A DNA stretch of 48,160 nt, from contig JAFRKI010000012.1 in NCBI GenBank assembly GCA_017431825.1, forward strand, positions 1-48,160. The letters are read 5' to 3'. Positions 17,447 to 28,400 of this stretch are shown here, one piece after another (the first letter of the stretch is position 1; every line of letters starts with the position of its first letter). Source of the DNA: Erysipelotrichaceae bacterium (lineage in GTDB: Bacteria; Bacillota_I; Bacilli_A; Erysipelotrichales; Erysipelotrichaceae). Position numbers and translations under genes: made by a program. The notes under the pieces were generated by a model. The model worked only from the letters and a program-made list of their open reading frames with translations, searched no databases and was not told where the DNA came from.

Positions 17447-18067
17447 TTATCTGATAAAGTTGGTCATTACTCTTTTTTCTTCTTTTGGCGGTAATCCGTA
17501 TTTCTCCTTACCTAAGGCGATGCTGCGCATCAGGAATACCATGTTCATGGCCAGCCTCTTCATGACTACTAATCCTTCTTCATCCTGTCCGGCTTCACCT
17601 TTCTGGTGCCCGTGGACCTGGTTCCAGTAACAGGAAGTGGCCACCGGCATTTCGGAGATGGTGAAGTACTTGTTTAGTTCATCAAAAGTAGCGGTCAGTC
17701 CGCCTCTTCTGGCTACCACGACACTGGCGCCGACTTTCATACTCAGATCAAAGGTTATGCTGTAGAACAGCCTGTCCAGCAGCGATATCAGCGAACCGTT
17801 GGCCGATCCGTAATAGACCGGTGAACCGATCACCAGACCATCGGCCTCCTTAAGCTTAAGCGCCGTCTCGTTGACGATATCATCAAAGACGCATCTTCCG
17901 GTTTCATGGCACTTACGGCAGGCTATGCAGCCTCTGATATCCCTGGTGCCTATCTCGACGATCTCATAGTCAACGCCTTCGGCTTCAAAGACATCAGTCA
18001 TAGCTTTGAACGCGAGCGAAGTGTTGGAATCGTCACGGGGAGAACCGTTGATCATCAGTACTTTCAT
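17447..18067 (-). CDS. Flavodoxin-fold NAD(P)H-dependent FMN reductase
   Basis: 206 residues from MKVLMINGSPRDDSNTSLAF, the FMN phosphate-binding loop of the flavodoxin-like fold. A cysteine cluster, Cys47-x2-Cys50-x2-Cys53 with Cys59 (GCIACRKCHETGRC), is typical of the iron-sulfur flavoprotein/multimeric reductase subgroup, and GSPVYYGSANGSLISLLDRL is the second flavin loop. It probably reduces quinones or small electron acceptors. The open frame extends 34 codons upstream, but GGAGG 9 nt ahead of this ATG and the family start settle it. It is divergent from tldD, 49 nt away. Confidence 0.88.
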   Translation of the reverse strand: MKVLMINGSPRDDSNTSLAFKAMTDVFEAEGVDYEIVEIGTRDIRGCIACRKCHETGRCVFDDIVNETALKLKEADGLVIGSPVYYGSANGSLISLLDRLFYSITFDLSMKVGASVVVARRGGLTATFDELNKYFTISEMPVATSCYWNQVHGHQKGEAGQDEEGLVVMKRLAMNMVFLMRSIALGKEKYGLPPKEEKRVMTNFIR

Positions 18068-18116
18068 AAACATATACCTCCACAATAATGTTATCATTTT
18101 TAGTGGAGGATATTTT

Positions 18117-19496
18117 ATGTTGAATAAATATTTAAAGGCAAATATCCCGGCAGCCAAGGCTCTGGTCAAAGAACTTAGGAAGACCTATGATTATGCATCG
18201 ATCTTAGGCTCCTATGTCCTGGTCAAGAGGATCGTTGTCGGTACTGCCAACAGCGCTATCGATGAGCTGGAATCCGAATGCGGCTTTGTGGTCAAGGTCT
18301 ATAAAGACGGACGCTACAAGGAATATTCCTGTGACTCCCTTGAAGGCCTTAAAGCCAAAGACATCGTCAGGGCCGTTAACCTGAAGAACGTCTGTTCCAG
18401 CGAATTCAATGTGAAGATGCTGGAAGAAAAGGAACACGTCGAAGACTTTCTCAGAGAAGATCCGGATAAGATCTCCGATAAGGAGATAGTCAGAAGACTG
18501 ACCGAGATCAAGGATGACATGCACAAGAACGAAAAAGTCATCAATACCAACTGCGTCTACATCAAAAGAGAGACTTCCAAGATCTTCGTATCCGAAAAGA
18601 AGTGTCTTACCCAGAAATACGACTGGATCAATGCGATGCTGGTGGTCGTCACCAGAGACGGTAATAAGATCAAGGACAATTACCACGCCGAAGGCGAAGC
18701 TTCTTCCCTTAAGGCTTTGAACCTGCTGAAGAAAGACAGCAAGAATGTTCTGGACATCGCGGTAAGACTGCTGGATGCGGGTCCGATCAAGCCGGGCAAG
18801 TATACCATCATCACCGATCCGTCCATTTCCGGACTGATCGCCCATGAGGCTTTCGGCCATGGTGTCGAGATGGACATGTTCGTCAAGAACAGGGCCAAAG
18901 CCAGGGATTATGTCGGCAAGTACGTGGCCAGCCCTATCGTCGACATGTATGACGGTGCCAAGGGCGTGGTAAGCGCCGCTTCCTACTTCTTTGATGATGA
19001 CGGCGTCGAAGCTCATAAGACGCAGATAATCAAAAAAGGCATCCTGCAGACCGGCATCTCCGATTCGCTGAGTGCTCTTACTCTGGGGACTGAACCTACC
19101 GGCAACGGCAGAAGAGAATCATACAAGAGAAAAGTCTATACCCGTATGACCAATACCTACTTCGGCAAAGGCAATGACAAGCTCGAAGACATGATCAAGT
19201 CCGTCAAGCACGGCTACTTCCTTTTCCAGACCAACAACGGCATGGAAGATCCAAAGAACTGGCAGATCCAGTGCACGGCTTCCTATGGTCTGGAAATAAA
19301 GGACGGCAAGCTTACCGGCAAGATCGTTTCTCCGGTCGTGATCTCCGGTTATGTCGTCGACCTGCTCTCTTCCATCTCCATGGTTTCCGATAAGGTCAAG
19401 GTCATCGGCTCCGGCATGTGCGGCAAGGGCCATAAGGAATGGGTCTATGTTTCCGACGGCGGACCATATTTGAAAGCGGAGGCTAAGTTAGGCTAA
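18117..19496 (+). CDS. tldD: TldD-family metalloprotease
   Basis: 459 residues. The active-site motif HEAFGHGVEMD (His243, Glu244, His248) is the HExxxH zinc site of TldD. The TldD/TldE pair degrades or processes unfolded peptides and some RiPPs (microcin B17 in E. coli). The late region SGMCGKGHKEWVYVSDGGPYL is family-typical. GTGGAGG 8 nt upstream fixes the ATG at 18117; the frame is open further upstream but lacks a ribosome site. It overlaps tldE by one base (TAATG), so the two subunits are co-translated. It is on the plus strand, against the surrounding operons. Confidence 0.92.
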   Translation: MLNKYLKANIPAAKALVKELRKTYDYASILGSYVLVKRIVVGTANSAIDELESECGFVVKVYKDGRYKEYSCDSLEGLKAKDIVRAVNLKNVCSSEFNVKMLEEKEHVEDFLREDPDKISDKEIVRRLTEIKDDMHKNEKVINTNCVYIKRETSKIFVSEKKCLTQKYDWINAMLVVVTRDGNKIKDNYHAEGEASSLKALNLLKKDSKNVLDIAVRLLDAGPIKPGKYTIITDPSISGLIAHEAFGHGVEMDMFVKNRAKARDYVGKYVASPIVDMYDGAKGVVSAASYFFDDDGVEAHKTQIIKKGILQTGISDSLSALTLGTEPTGNGRRESYKRKVYTRMTNTYFGKGNDKLEDMIKSVKHGYFLFQTNNGMEDPKNWQIQCTASYGLEIKDGKLTGKIVSPVVISGYVVDLLSSISMVSDKVKVIGSGMCGKGHKEWVYVSDGGPYLKAEAKLG

Positions 19497-20758
19497 TGAA
19501 AAAGAACGATATCATCAGATGCTTGAAAGCACATAAGGAAATAAGCGATTACCAGCTTATCATCAGAAACAAGGATTCCAGAGAACTCTTCTATGTCCTT
19601 GATCATCTTGAGATAAACAGAGCGGTAAAGACCGCTACGACCATCATCAATGTCTATGTATCCAACGAGAAATTCACCGGCTCTTCAACGGTCACCGTTA
19701 CCAGTGCCGATGACGTGAAGTCTCTTGATAAGAAGATAAAGGATGCGGTGAAGAAGGCCAAAGACGTAAAGAACCTTTACTATCCGCTTCCTCCTAAACA
19801 GGAACAGGTCACTGAAAAAAGGACCAAAAAGGAAGACCTCAACGCCATCGCCGGCAACGTCGCCAGAGCCGTCTTTGCGGCTGACGTCTATAAGGAAGGC
19901 TGGCTCAATTCCACTGAGATCTTCGTCTCCAACACTGATACGCAGTTCCTGGATTCCAAGGGCACGAAACATGAAGCCGAAAGCTTCTCCATCGGTGTGG
20001 AAGTCATTCCTACCTGGTCAAAGAACGGCGAAGAGATCGAACTCTATAAGTACTATGAAAGCTCTGCCCTGGACTACAAGGCCATCACCAAAGAGATCGA
20101 TGAGCTCCTGCAGAATGCCAGAGAAAGAGCTGATGCCGTAACGCCGAAGAAGGTTAAGCTCCCTAAGGATCTCAAGGTCCTGGTCAAGAACGACATGCTG
20201 CAGCTGATACTGGATACGATATCCTTTGACATCAACTACAGGAACCTTTACTTCAAGGAGAATCATTACAACCTCAAGGATGAGATCTCCGGCAGCAGAT
20301 TCTCGCTGACCATGAAACCGGTAATTAAGGGCTGCGCCCGTTCAGCCAGATTCGATGAAGACGGCATCGTCTTAAAGAACACCCGTATCATCAAAGACGG
20401 CAAAGTCGAGAAGCTCTGGGGTTCCAACCGTTTTGCGTACTATCTGAAAAAGAAAGTTACCGGCAATCTGCCGCTGATGGAACTTGAAGGTCCAAGAAGC
20501 GAGTATAAGAACGAGAAGCATCTCATCATCGAAAACTTCTCTTCTCCGCAGCTCGAAGAGACCAGCGGTTACTGGGGCGGTGAAGTAAGACTGGCCCGGT
20601 ACTTTGACGGCGAGAAATACATTCCGCTTACCGGCTTCTCCATTTCCGGAAACATCTATGAAGATCTCAAGACCGTAGAACTCTCAGGAGAAAACGCCAT
20701 CCTGCCAAACTACAAGGGTCCTAAATACCTGATCTTCAAGGGAATAAAGATACACTAA
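19496..20758 (+). CDS. tldE: TldE/PmbA-family partner subunit
   Basis: 420 residues, similar in plan to TldD but lacking the HExxxH motif, as expected for the non-catalytic TldE/PmbA subunit. The family pattern includes TEIFVSNTDTQFLDSKGTKH (the self-recognition strand) and, late, ENFSSPQLEETSGYWGGEVR with FSISGNIYEDL. It starts on the last base of the tldD stop codon and is followed at once by a terminator, so tldD-tldE is a two-gene operon. No RiPP precursor gene or modifying enzyme lies beside it. Confidence 0.85.
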   Translation: MKKNDIIRCLKAHKEISDYQLIIRNKDSRELFYVLDHLEINRAVKTATTIINVYVSNEKFTGSSTVTVTSADDVKSLDKKIKDAVKKAKDVKNLYYPLPPKQEQVTEKRTKKEDLNAIAGNVARAVFAADVYKEGWLNSTEIFVSNTDTQFLDSKGTKHEAESFSIGVEVIPTWSKNGEEIELYKYYESSALDYKAITKEIDELLQNARERADAVTPKKVKLPKDLKVLVKNDMLQLILDTISFDINYRNLYFKENHYNLKDEISGSRFSLTMKPVIKGCARSARFDEDGIVLKNTRIIKDGKVEKLWGSNRFAYYLKKKVTGNLPLMELEGPRSEYKNEKHLIIENFSSPQLEETSGYWGGEVRLARYFDGEKYIPLTGFSISGNIYEDLKTVELSGENAILPNYKGPKYLIFKGIKIH

Positions 20759-20760
20759 TT

Positions 20761-20787
20761 AAAAACGCTGAGATTCAGCGTTTTTTT
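20761..20787. terminator. Bidirectional terminator between tldE and the phosphatase gene
   Basis: AACGCTGA (20764-20771) and TCAGCGTT (20775-20782) form an 8-bp stem with a GAT loop; runs of A before and T after make it work on both strands. It serves the convergent genes tldE (+) and the histidine phosphatase (-), whose stop overlaps the T-run. Confidence 0.9.
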
Positions 20788-21454
20788 ATTCCTTATATCT
20801 GCTCATGTAGTCGATGAGGACGTCCTTTACCGTATCGCCGCCGATGGCACCGACGACTTCCATCCTGATATCGTCACCATCCTTTTCGACTTCCAGCGTA
20901 ACGCCCTTTCCGTTATCCAGGAAGGCATCGGCTCTGATCTCTCCCAGGACCGGTACATTGTAGGCACAGAACATATCCCTGATGAAGGCTCCGTGGGTGC
21001 AGATGGTGACCAGATCATAGCCTTTTTCGATGAATTCATCGACAAGTTTGGGGAAGCATCTTTTCGCTCTTTCCATTACCTGGCGGGTAGATTCACCTCC
21101 CGGCGGCGCCCAGTCCAGATCCTTGTCGGACATGCCCTCATAGCCGCCTTCTTCATATAGCCACTTATGGTATTCTTCCTTCTCCATGAATTCCAGGATA
21201 CCGTGGTTCCTTTCATTGAGACAGGCTCTCTGGGTAACTTCCCTTCCCGGATAGATTATGTTTAAAGTCTCTACGGTACGGCTCAAGGCGGAACCGTAAA
21301 GAGCTCCCGGTTCTTCGGGATAGATGCCCTGGGCTTTGAGATCTTTGATGATCTTTATTCCTCTGGGGCTCAAAGGCACGTCAAGACCCGGTCCGGTAGC
21401 CAGACCCTCTTCGTTTCTCTTCGTGGTTGAATGTCTGATAATGTTGATCCTCAT
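20786..21454 (-). CDS. Histidine phosphatase (phosphoglycerate mutase-like)
   Basis: 222 residues from MRINIIRHSTTKRNEEG. The catalytic RH motif is IIRHS (RHG in most relatives), followed by SALSRTVETL, ERNHGILEF and the second catalytic His in CTHGAFIRDMF. It belongs to the broad GpmB/CobC branch; substrates range from phosphosugars to nucleotide or alpha-ribazole phosphates and cannot be fixed here. The chosen ATG has GAGG 5 nt upstream; an earlier ATG at 21475 has none. It stands alone between the rpoC terminator and a bidirectional terminator. Confidence 0.88.
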   Translation of the reverse strand: MRINIIRHSTTKRNEEGLATGPGLDVPLSPRGIKIIKDLKAQGIYPEEPGALYGSALSRTVETLNIIYPGREVTQRACLNERNHGILEFMEKEEYHKWLYEEGGYEGMSDKDLDWAPPGGESTRQVMERAKRCFPKLVDEFIEKGYDLVTICTHGAFIRDMFCAYNVPVLGEIRADAFLDNGKGVTLEVEKDGDDIRMEVVGAIGGDTVKDVLIDYMSRYKE

Positions 21455-21486
21455 TCTGACCTCATCTAACATCATAACAGAATCAG

Positions 21487-21520
21487 ATGAAAAAAGGATA
21501 TGGAATGTTCCATATCCTTT
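21487..21520 (-). terminator. Terminator after rpoC
   Basis: A 13-bp perfect inverted repeat, AAAGGATATGGAA (21520-21508) and TTCCATATCCTTT (21505-21493), separated by CA and followed by a T-run on the minus strand, 8 nt after the rpoC stop. It closes the rplJ-rpoC operon. Confidence 0.92.
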
Positions 21521-21528
21521 ATTTTCGT

Positions 21529-24500
21529 TTATTCTCCTTCGGAGTCGTCCAGACCGCCTAAGAGATTGTTGAGAAGACTGCCGGCAGTTTCGTCGAGCGC
21601 TTCATCCAGCGCCTCGTCTACGGCCTCATCCAGCTTTTCATCACCGGTATTGGTGACTACTTCCGGAAGAGCGTCTTCAGCGTCCTGTTCTCTGGCCATC
21701 TCGATCTTGAACTCTCTTTCTTCGATGAGTTCTTCGACACGTTCGTTGATCTGATTGGTGGTTTCCCTTTCAAACTTCGAGCCGGTTCCGGCCGGGATCA
21801 GCTTACCGATGATGACATTTTCCTTGATGCCGAAGAGGTTGTCGACTCTGGCATTGACGGCGGCATCGGTCAGGACCTTGGTGGTCTCCTGGAAGGATGC
21901 TGCTGACAGGAAGGAATCGGTCTCAACGGAAGATTTCGAGATACCGAGCAGGATCGGACCGAACTTGGCCGGAGTCTTGCCCTGCATCAGGAGGGAATTG
22001 TTGATGTCGGTCATCTTTCTTAAGGAAATGGTCTGACCGGCACTCAGTTCACAGTCACCCGGATCGATGATGATGACCTTCTTGAGCATCTGCCTGATGA
22101 TCACTTCTACGTGCTTATCGGAGATGTCGATACCGGTCACTGCATAGACCTTCTTGACTTCCTTGAGGATGTATTTCTGGACTTCCGCCACGCCGGCTAT
22201 CGCCAGCAGTTCCTTAGGATCGATGTTTCCTTCGGTGAGCTTGTCACCGGCCTTGACATGGGTGCCTACCGACATCCATGATCTGATGGTCTGGGATAAG
22301 CCCAGCTTGTGCGGGATAGTCTCCTTTTCGTTGGATACTTCGATCACGTAGGAATGGTCTTCCAGTTCGTTGATAGCGGTGATCTCGCCGTCGATCTTGG
22401 AGAGGACGGCCGGATGCTTTGGACATCTGGCTTCAAAGAGCTCTTCGACTCGCGGCAGACCCTGAGTGATATCGGAATCACTGGCAGCGGCAACACCGCC
22501 GGTATGGAAGGTCCTCATGGTCAGCTGGGTACCAGGTTCACCGATGGACTGGGCGGCCATGATACCTACGGCTTCACCGTTTTCGACGAGTTTGCCGGTA
22601 GCCATGTTGCGTCCGTAACACTTACGGCAGATACCGTCCTTGCAGCGGCAGGTGAAGGTGTTGCGGATATGCATACCGGTAATTCCGGCAGCGATCAGCT
22701 TTTCGGCAATCGCTTCGTCGATGAATTCATCTTCGGATACGATGGTCTCGCCGGTCTTAGGATCAGCGATGTTTTCCTTGCTGTAACGTCCGACGATCCG
22801 GTCATAGAAGGATTCGATCGTGGAGTTGTCCTTACGGTCGATGATGGCTTCCACAAAGTAACCCTGATCGGTATGACAGTCGTCTTCCATGATGATGACA
22901 TCCTGGGAGACGTCGACCAGACGTCTGGTCAGGTATCCGGATTCAGCCGTCTTCAGTGCGGTATCCGTAAGACCCTTTCTAACACCGTGGGTGGAAATGA
23001 AGAATTCACTTACGTTCAGTCCCTCACGGAATGAAGAGTAGATCGGTACTTCGATGATCGAAGGCTGATATTCCTTCTTGGACTTGGACTGGGTAGGTCT
23101 TCCCATCAGGCCTCTCATGCCGGCGAGCTGGGTGAAGTGTGACTTGTTACCACGGGCACCGGATACGGCCATCATGTTGATAGGAGACTTTCTTTCCAGG
23201 TTGTTCATGACCTCATCACCGATGAGATCCTTGGTGTCGGCCCACAGCTTGGAGAAATGTCTTTCCCATTCAGGCGGAGTGAGCTGGCCTCTGTCCAGAA
23301 GATTCTGCAGGACATCGGCTTTCTTTCTGGCTTCATCGACGTATTTCTGCTTGTTCGGAGCGACGTTGATATCGGCCAGGGATACGGTCATGCCGGCTAC
23401 GGTCGAGTATTCGAAGCCCAGGTCCTTGATGGCATCCAGAATGGTGCTGGAGCCTTCAGTCCTGTATCTGGCGAATACTTCCGCAATGACATTACCCAGA
23501 TCCTTCTTCTTGAATTCCGGAGCTACCGGTTTGGAAGCGATGTACTCCCTGATATCGGTACCCGGTTCCACGAAGTAATCATCAAGGGTATGTTTAAGCG
23601 ATTCGGCCGTTACATAGTTGATGTAAGGGAAATCGCTCGGGAAAGAGCTGTTGAAGATGAGCTTGCCGATGGTGGTAATCAGATACATGCTGTTCTGTTT
23701 CTCACTCAGCGATGCCTTCTTCAGACTGCTTCCCTTGATCGCAACTCTTGTATGCAGATGTACTTCGTTATTCTGATAAGCCATTAAGGCTTCATTGAAA
23801 TCCTTGTAGACGTGACCTTCGGAATCACCGAATCTACGCCACTTGGCTGCGCCTTCCTTGTCTCCCAGAGTCTCCAGGAAATCGGCTTTCTTGTAGAATT
23901 CTTCCTTAGTCTCTTCCATGTTCAGATAGAAGTTACCGAGGACCATATCCTGGGATGGAGTAACGATAGGCTTGCCATCCTTAGGACCGAGGATGTTGTT
24001 GGAAGCCATCATCAGTATTTCGGCTTCCGCTCTGGCCTTTTCGCTTAAAGGCAGATGGACGGCCATCTGGTCGCCGTCAAAGTCGGCATTGAAAGCCGTA
24101 CATACCAGCGGATGCAGTCTGATGGCTCTTCCTTCGACCAGTTTAGGCTTGAAGGCCTGAATGCCCAGTCTGTGCAGTGTAGGAGCTCTGTTAAGGAAGA
24201 CCGGATGATTATCCATGATCTCTTCCAGAACGTCCCAGATCTGCGGATCCTGACGGTCGATCATCTTTTCCGCAAACTTGGAAGACTGAGCGATCTTCTG
24301 TAATACCAGTTCGTTGATCACGAACGGCTTGTAAAGCTGAATGGCCATTTCCCTAGGAATACCGCACTGGTACATCTTGAGATCCGGTCCGACAGCGATA
24401 ACTGATCTTCCGGAGAAGTCGACACGCTTACCTAAGAGGTTCTGTCTGAATCTTCCCTGCTTGCCTTTTAAGCTGTGTGACAGGGACTTGAGCGGCCTGT

Positions 24501-25428
24501 TGGCAGAACCCTTGACAGGATTGCCTCTGCGGCCGTTATCGATCAGGGCATCGACGGCTTCCTGCAGCATACGTTTCTCGTTCTGAACGATGATGCTAGG
24601 AGTACCGATCTCCAGCAGTTTTCTTAAACGGTTGTTACGGGTAATGACTCTTCTGTAAAGGTCATTCAGGTCGCTGGTGGCGAAACGTCCGCCGTCCAGC
24701 TGCAGCATCGGTCTCAGATCAGGCGGGATGACAGGCAGCTCGGTGAGCACCATCCATTCCGGTCTGTTGTCGGACTCGACAAAGGCGTTGATGGTTTCCA
24801 GACGCTTGATGAGTTTCTTGCGCTTGTCGCCTGCAGCCTTTTCCAGTTCCTTCTGGATAGCCTGTTTTTCCTTTACGACGTCGACCTGTTCCAGCAGGGT
24901 CTTGATAGCTTCAGCGCCGGTGGCAGCCTTGAAGGATTTCTCTCCGTATAAGGCCTGGTAGTTTCTGACTTCCATTTCGCTCATGGTCTGCTTGTATTCA
25001 AGATCCGTGCTTCCCGGATCGGTTACGATCCAGGTAACGAAGTATACTATTTCTTCCAGTATCTTCGGTGATACGTTAAGCACAAGTCCCATTCTTGAAG
25101 GGATGCCCTTCAGGTACCAGATATGGGCGACCGGAGCGGCCAGGGAGATGTGTCCCATTCTTTCTCTTCTGACGGAAGACTTGGTGATCTCAACACCGCA
25201 GCGGTCGCAGATGACGCCTTTGTATCTGACTTTCTTGTACTTGCCGCAGTAGCATTCCCAGTCCTTGGTAGGACCGAAAATACGTTCGCAGAAAAGACCG
25301 TCTCTCTCAGGTTTCTGAGAACGGTAGTTGATGGTCTCAGGCTTGGTTACCTCGCCATAGGACCATTCAAGTATTCTTTCCGGAGAAGCTAATCCGACTT
25401 TAATCGCATCAAATTTATTACTTGCCAT
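21529..25428 (-). CDS. rpoC: RNA polymerase beta' subunit
   Basis: 1299 residues from [20 protein letters not shown]; the in-frame ATG eight codons earlier overlaps rpoB, while AGGAGG is 6 nt from the chosen start. The N-terminal zinc ribbon is Cys59, Cys61, Cys74, Cys77. The catalytic NADFDGD (residues 447-453) holds the three Mg-binding aspartates. The second zinc site is [11 protein letters not shown] near residue 930, and the trigger-loop region has [18 protein letters not shown]. The last ~50 residues are a Glu/Asp/Ala-rich acidic tail ([15 protein letters not shown]). It follows rpoB by 10 nt. Confidence 0.99.
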   Translation of the reverse strand: MASNKFDAIKVGLASPERILEWSYGEVTKPETINYRSQKPERDGLFCERIFGPTKDWECYCGKYKKVRYKGVICDRCGVEITKSSVRRERMGHISLAAPVAHIWYLKGIPSRMGLVLNVSPKILEEIVYFVTWIVTDPGSTDLEYKQTMSEMEVRNYQALYGEKSFKAATGAEAIKTLLEQVDVVKEKQAIQKELEKAAGDKRKKLIKRLETINAFVESDNRPEWMVLTELPVIPPDLRPMLQLDGGRFATSDLNDLYRRVITRNNRLRKLLEIGTPSIIVQNEKRMLQEAVDALIDNGRRGNPVKGSANRPLKSLSHSLKGKQGRFRQNLLGKRVDFSGRSVIAVGPDLKMYQCGIPREMAIQLYKPFVINELVLQKIAQSSKFAEKMIDRQDPQIWDVLEEIMDNHPVFLNRAPTLHRLGIQAFKPKLVEGRAIRLHPLVCTAFNADFDGDQMAVHLPLSEKARAEAEILMMASNNILGPKDGKPIVTPSQDMVLGNFYLNMEETKEEFYKKADFLETLGDKEGAAKWRRFGDSEGHVYKDFNEALMAYQNNEVHLHTRVAIKGSSLKKASLSEKQNSMYLITTIGKLIFNSSFPSDFPYINYVTAESLKHTLDDYFVEPGTDIREYIASKPVAPEFKKKDLGNVIAEVFARYRTEGSSTILDAIKDLGFEYSTVAGMTVSLADINVAPNKQKYVDEARKKADVLQNLLDRGQLTPPEWERHFSKLWADTKDLIGDEVMNNLERKSPINMMAVSGARGNKSHFTQLAGMRGLMGRPTQSKSKKEYQPSIIEVPIYSSFREGLNVSEFFISTHGVRKGLTDTALKTAESGYLTRRLVDVSQDVIIMEDDCHTDQGYFVEAIIDRKDNSTIESFYDRIVGRYSKENIADPKTGETIVSEDEFIDEAIAEKLIAAGITGMHIRNTFTCRCKDGICRKCYGRNMATGKLVENGEAVGIMAAQSIGEPGTQLTMRTFHTGGVAAASDSDITQGLPRVEELFEARCPKHPAVLSKIDGEITAINELEDHSYVIEVSNEKETIPHKLGLSQTIRSWMSVGTHVKAGDKLTEGNIDPKELLAIAGVAEVQKYILKEVKKVYAVTGIDISDKHVEVIIRQMLKKVIIIDPGDCELSAGQTISLRKMTDINNSLLMQGKTPAKFGPILLGISKSSVETDSFLSAASFQETTKVLTDAAVNARVDNLFGIKENVIIGKLIPAGTGSKFERETTNQINERVEELIEEREFKIEMAREQDAEDALPEVVTNTGDEKLDEAVDEALDEALDETAGSLLNNLLGGLDDSEGE

Positions 25429-25438
25429 GTCACTCCTC

Positions 25439-28400
25439 CTATTCTTCAACATCCAGACCCATTACGGCTTCGTTGGTCTCTTCGCTTATCTCGTCGTCCA
25501 GTGAGTCTCTGATCTCCAGGTTCTCAGTATCGATTTCCAGAATGGTCCTGGTTTCTGTATCGCCTGTATCTTCCTCATCGGACTTGGCTAAGGTGACTTC
25601 ATTACCCTGGGAGTCGAGCATTCTGACATCGACGGCCAGAGCCTGAAGTTCGTTCTTTAAGACATTGAATGATTCCGGGATTCCCGGTTCCGGAATGGTC
25701 CTGCCCTTGATGATGGCATCGTAGGTCTTGGTACGGCCGTTGATGTCATCGGACTTGACAGTCAGGATCTCTTCCAGCGTATGAGCGGCGCCATAGGCTT
25801 CCAAGGCCCATACTTCCATTTCACCGAAACGCTGGCCGCCGTTCTGGGCTTTACCGCCAAGAGGCTGCTGTGTTACGAGCGAATAAGGCCCGGTGGCACG
25901 GGCATGCAGCTTATCGTCGACCATGTGGGCCAGCTTGATCATGTACATGACACCGACGGAAATCCTTTCATCATATTCTTCGCCGGTCTTACCGTCACGG
26001 AGGATGATCTTGCCGTCCTTGGAAGTCTTGGCTTCATCCATGATCTCCATGAGTTCATCATTGGTAATACCGTCGAATACCGGTGTGGCAAACTTGACGC
26101 CTAAGGCCTTGGCTGCCATACCTAAGTGGATCTCCAGTACCTGTCCGATGTTCATACGGGAAGGAACGCCGAACGGGTTCAGCATGATGTCTACCGGCGT
26201 GCCGTCAGGCATGAACGGCATGTCTTCGACCGGCAGGATCTTGGAGATAACGCCCTTGTTGCCGTGACGTCCGGCCATCTTGTCGCCTTCAGAGATCTTA
26301 CGTTTCTGAACGACATAGACCTTGATGACTTCGGTAACGCCAGGTGACATCTCATAGCCGTCTTCTCTCTTGAAGGTGCGGACGGATTGGACGATGCCGG
26401 CACCGCCGTGAGGCACTCTTAAGGAGTTGTCTCTTACTTCATGGGACTTTTCACCGAAGATGGCCAGTAAGAGCTTTTCTTCCGGAGAGGCATCGGACTG
26501 GCCCTTAGGGGTCACCTTACCTACCAGAATGTCGCCTTCCTTAACTTCAGCACCGACCATGACGATACCTCGGGAATCGAGGTTGCGGCATGCACCTTCC
26601 TGAACGTTAGGGATATCTCTGGTGATCTCTTCATCACCTAATTTAGTCTTACGTTTTTCGATGGAATATTCATCGATATGGATCGAGGTATAAACATCAT
26701 CCTTGACCATTCTCTCGGACATGATGATGGCATCCTCATAGTTGTAACCGTGCCAGGTCATGAAGGCAATGGTCACGTTCTGACCTAAGGCCAGTTCACC
26801 GTCATCCATCGACGGACCGTCGGCGATGATGTCGCCGGCTTTGACCTTGTCGCCGTTATTGACGATAGGAGTCTGGTTGATGCAGGTACCGGCATTGGAA
26901 CGTCCGAACTTCTCGAGTTCATAGGTATGTTCCTCACCGTCCTTGGAAATGATGACGATGGTCTTGGAATCGGTATAGGTAACGGTTCCGCTTTCCTTGG
27001 CGATGACACCGGTTCCGGCGTCCTTGGCGATCTTGGCTTCGATGCCGGTTCCGACGAACGGAGAATGCGGGTTCAGCAGAGGAACAGCCTGACGCTGCAT
27101 GTTGGCACCCATCAGGGCACGTGATGCGTCATCGTTCTCAAGGAACGGGATACAGGCTGCCGCTACGGATACGATCTGTTTAGGAGATACGTCCGCAAGT
27201 TCGACTTCCTCACGCTTGGCCATGATCGTTTCACCGGCCTTTCTGGCAACGACCATGTCGTTTACCAGCCTGCCGTCGATTACTTCGTTGGCCTGGGCGA
27301 TGATGTAGTCGTTCTCATCGTCGGCTGATAAGTAGATATAGTCATCACTTACGTGACCGTTCTTATCGACCTTACGGTACGGAGTCTGGATGAAGCCGTA
27401 CTCGTTGACTTTGGCATAGGTGGTCAGATAGGATATCAGACCGATGTTCTGACCTTCAGGAGTCTCGATCGGACAGATACGGCCGTAGTGAGAGTTATGA
27501 ACGTCTCTTACTTCAAAGCCGGCTCTTTCTCTGGTCAGACCGCCCGGTCCTAAGGCACTGATACGTCTCTTGTTGGTGAGTTCCGCCAGCGGATTCTGCT
27601 GATCCATGAACTGGGAGAGCTGAGAACTGGAGAAGAACTCCTTGATGGCACCGGCTAACGGACGGTTATTGGTCAGCAGCTTAGGTGTGGCATTCTCGGT
27701 CTCCATGATGGACATCTTTTCCTTGACGGCCTTTTCCATACGGCTCAGACCGATACGGAACTGATTCTGGATCAGTTCACCGACGGTCCTGATCCTACGG
27801 TTGCCCAGCATATCGATATCATCGGTAGATCCTACACCATCCAAGAGTGAAAGCATGTAGGAATACATGGCGATCATATCGGAGATGGTGATGCATTTCT
27901 TGTCATTGAGCGGATCGATACCGACCAGCTTGATGACTGTATTCGGATCTTCCGGATGGCAGATCCTGACTACCTGACAGGCACTGCCGACTAACCAGGC
28001 AGTGATCTCCTCACCTCTGGCGACTCTTTCCCTGATGATGCTTTCCTTATCGGACATCAGGACATAAGAGTCATGATCAGGCAGGTATGCCGGCATGGCC
28101 GGTTCGTCATCGATCAGGACATCCCCATGCTTGTCGGTCAGTCTGGCCAGGATGAAGAATCTCTGTCCGTAATCGAGTACGGCATCGATGTTCTCGTTGG
28201 TCAGCAGGACCGGACGGGAGGTGATTCCCGAATAGACTTTTACTTTCTTTACTTCTCTGGCCAGACGCTTAACGTCAGTTTCCGTTAAAGCCGTGCCGGT
28301 AAAGAAGGTGTATTCCTTTAAGTCGACATCATTGGCCAGGATCCTGCCTACCAGGGCAAGTCTGTCCTTCGTATCGACTTCGACAGCTGTCGGATGAGAG

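Noticed and set aside
18006..18116. N-terminal extension of TldD by 37 residues
   Set aside because: It overlaps the divergent reductase gene and lacks a ribosome site; GTGGAGG is placed for the ATG at 18117.
18204..19016. 270-codon minus-strand frame opposite tldD
   Set aside because: Complement of a well-supported gene with a catalytic motif; no start signal of its own.
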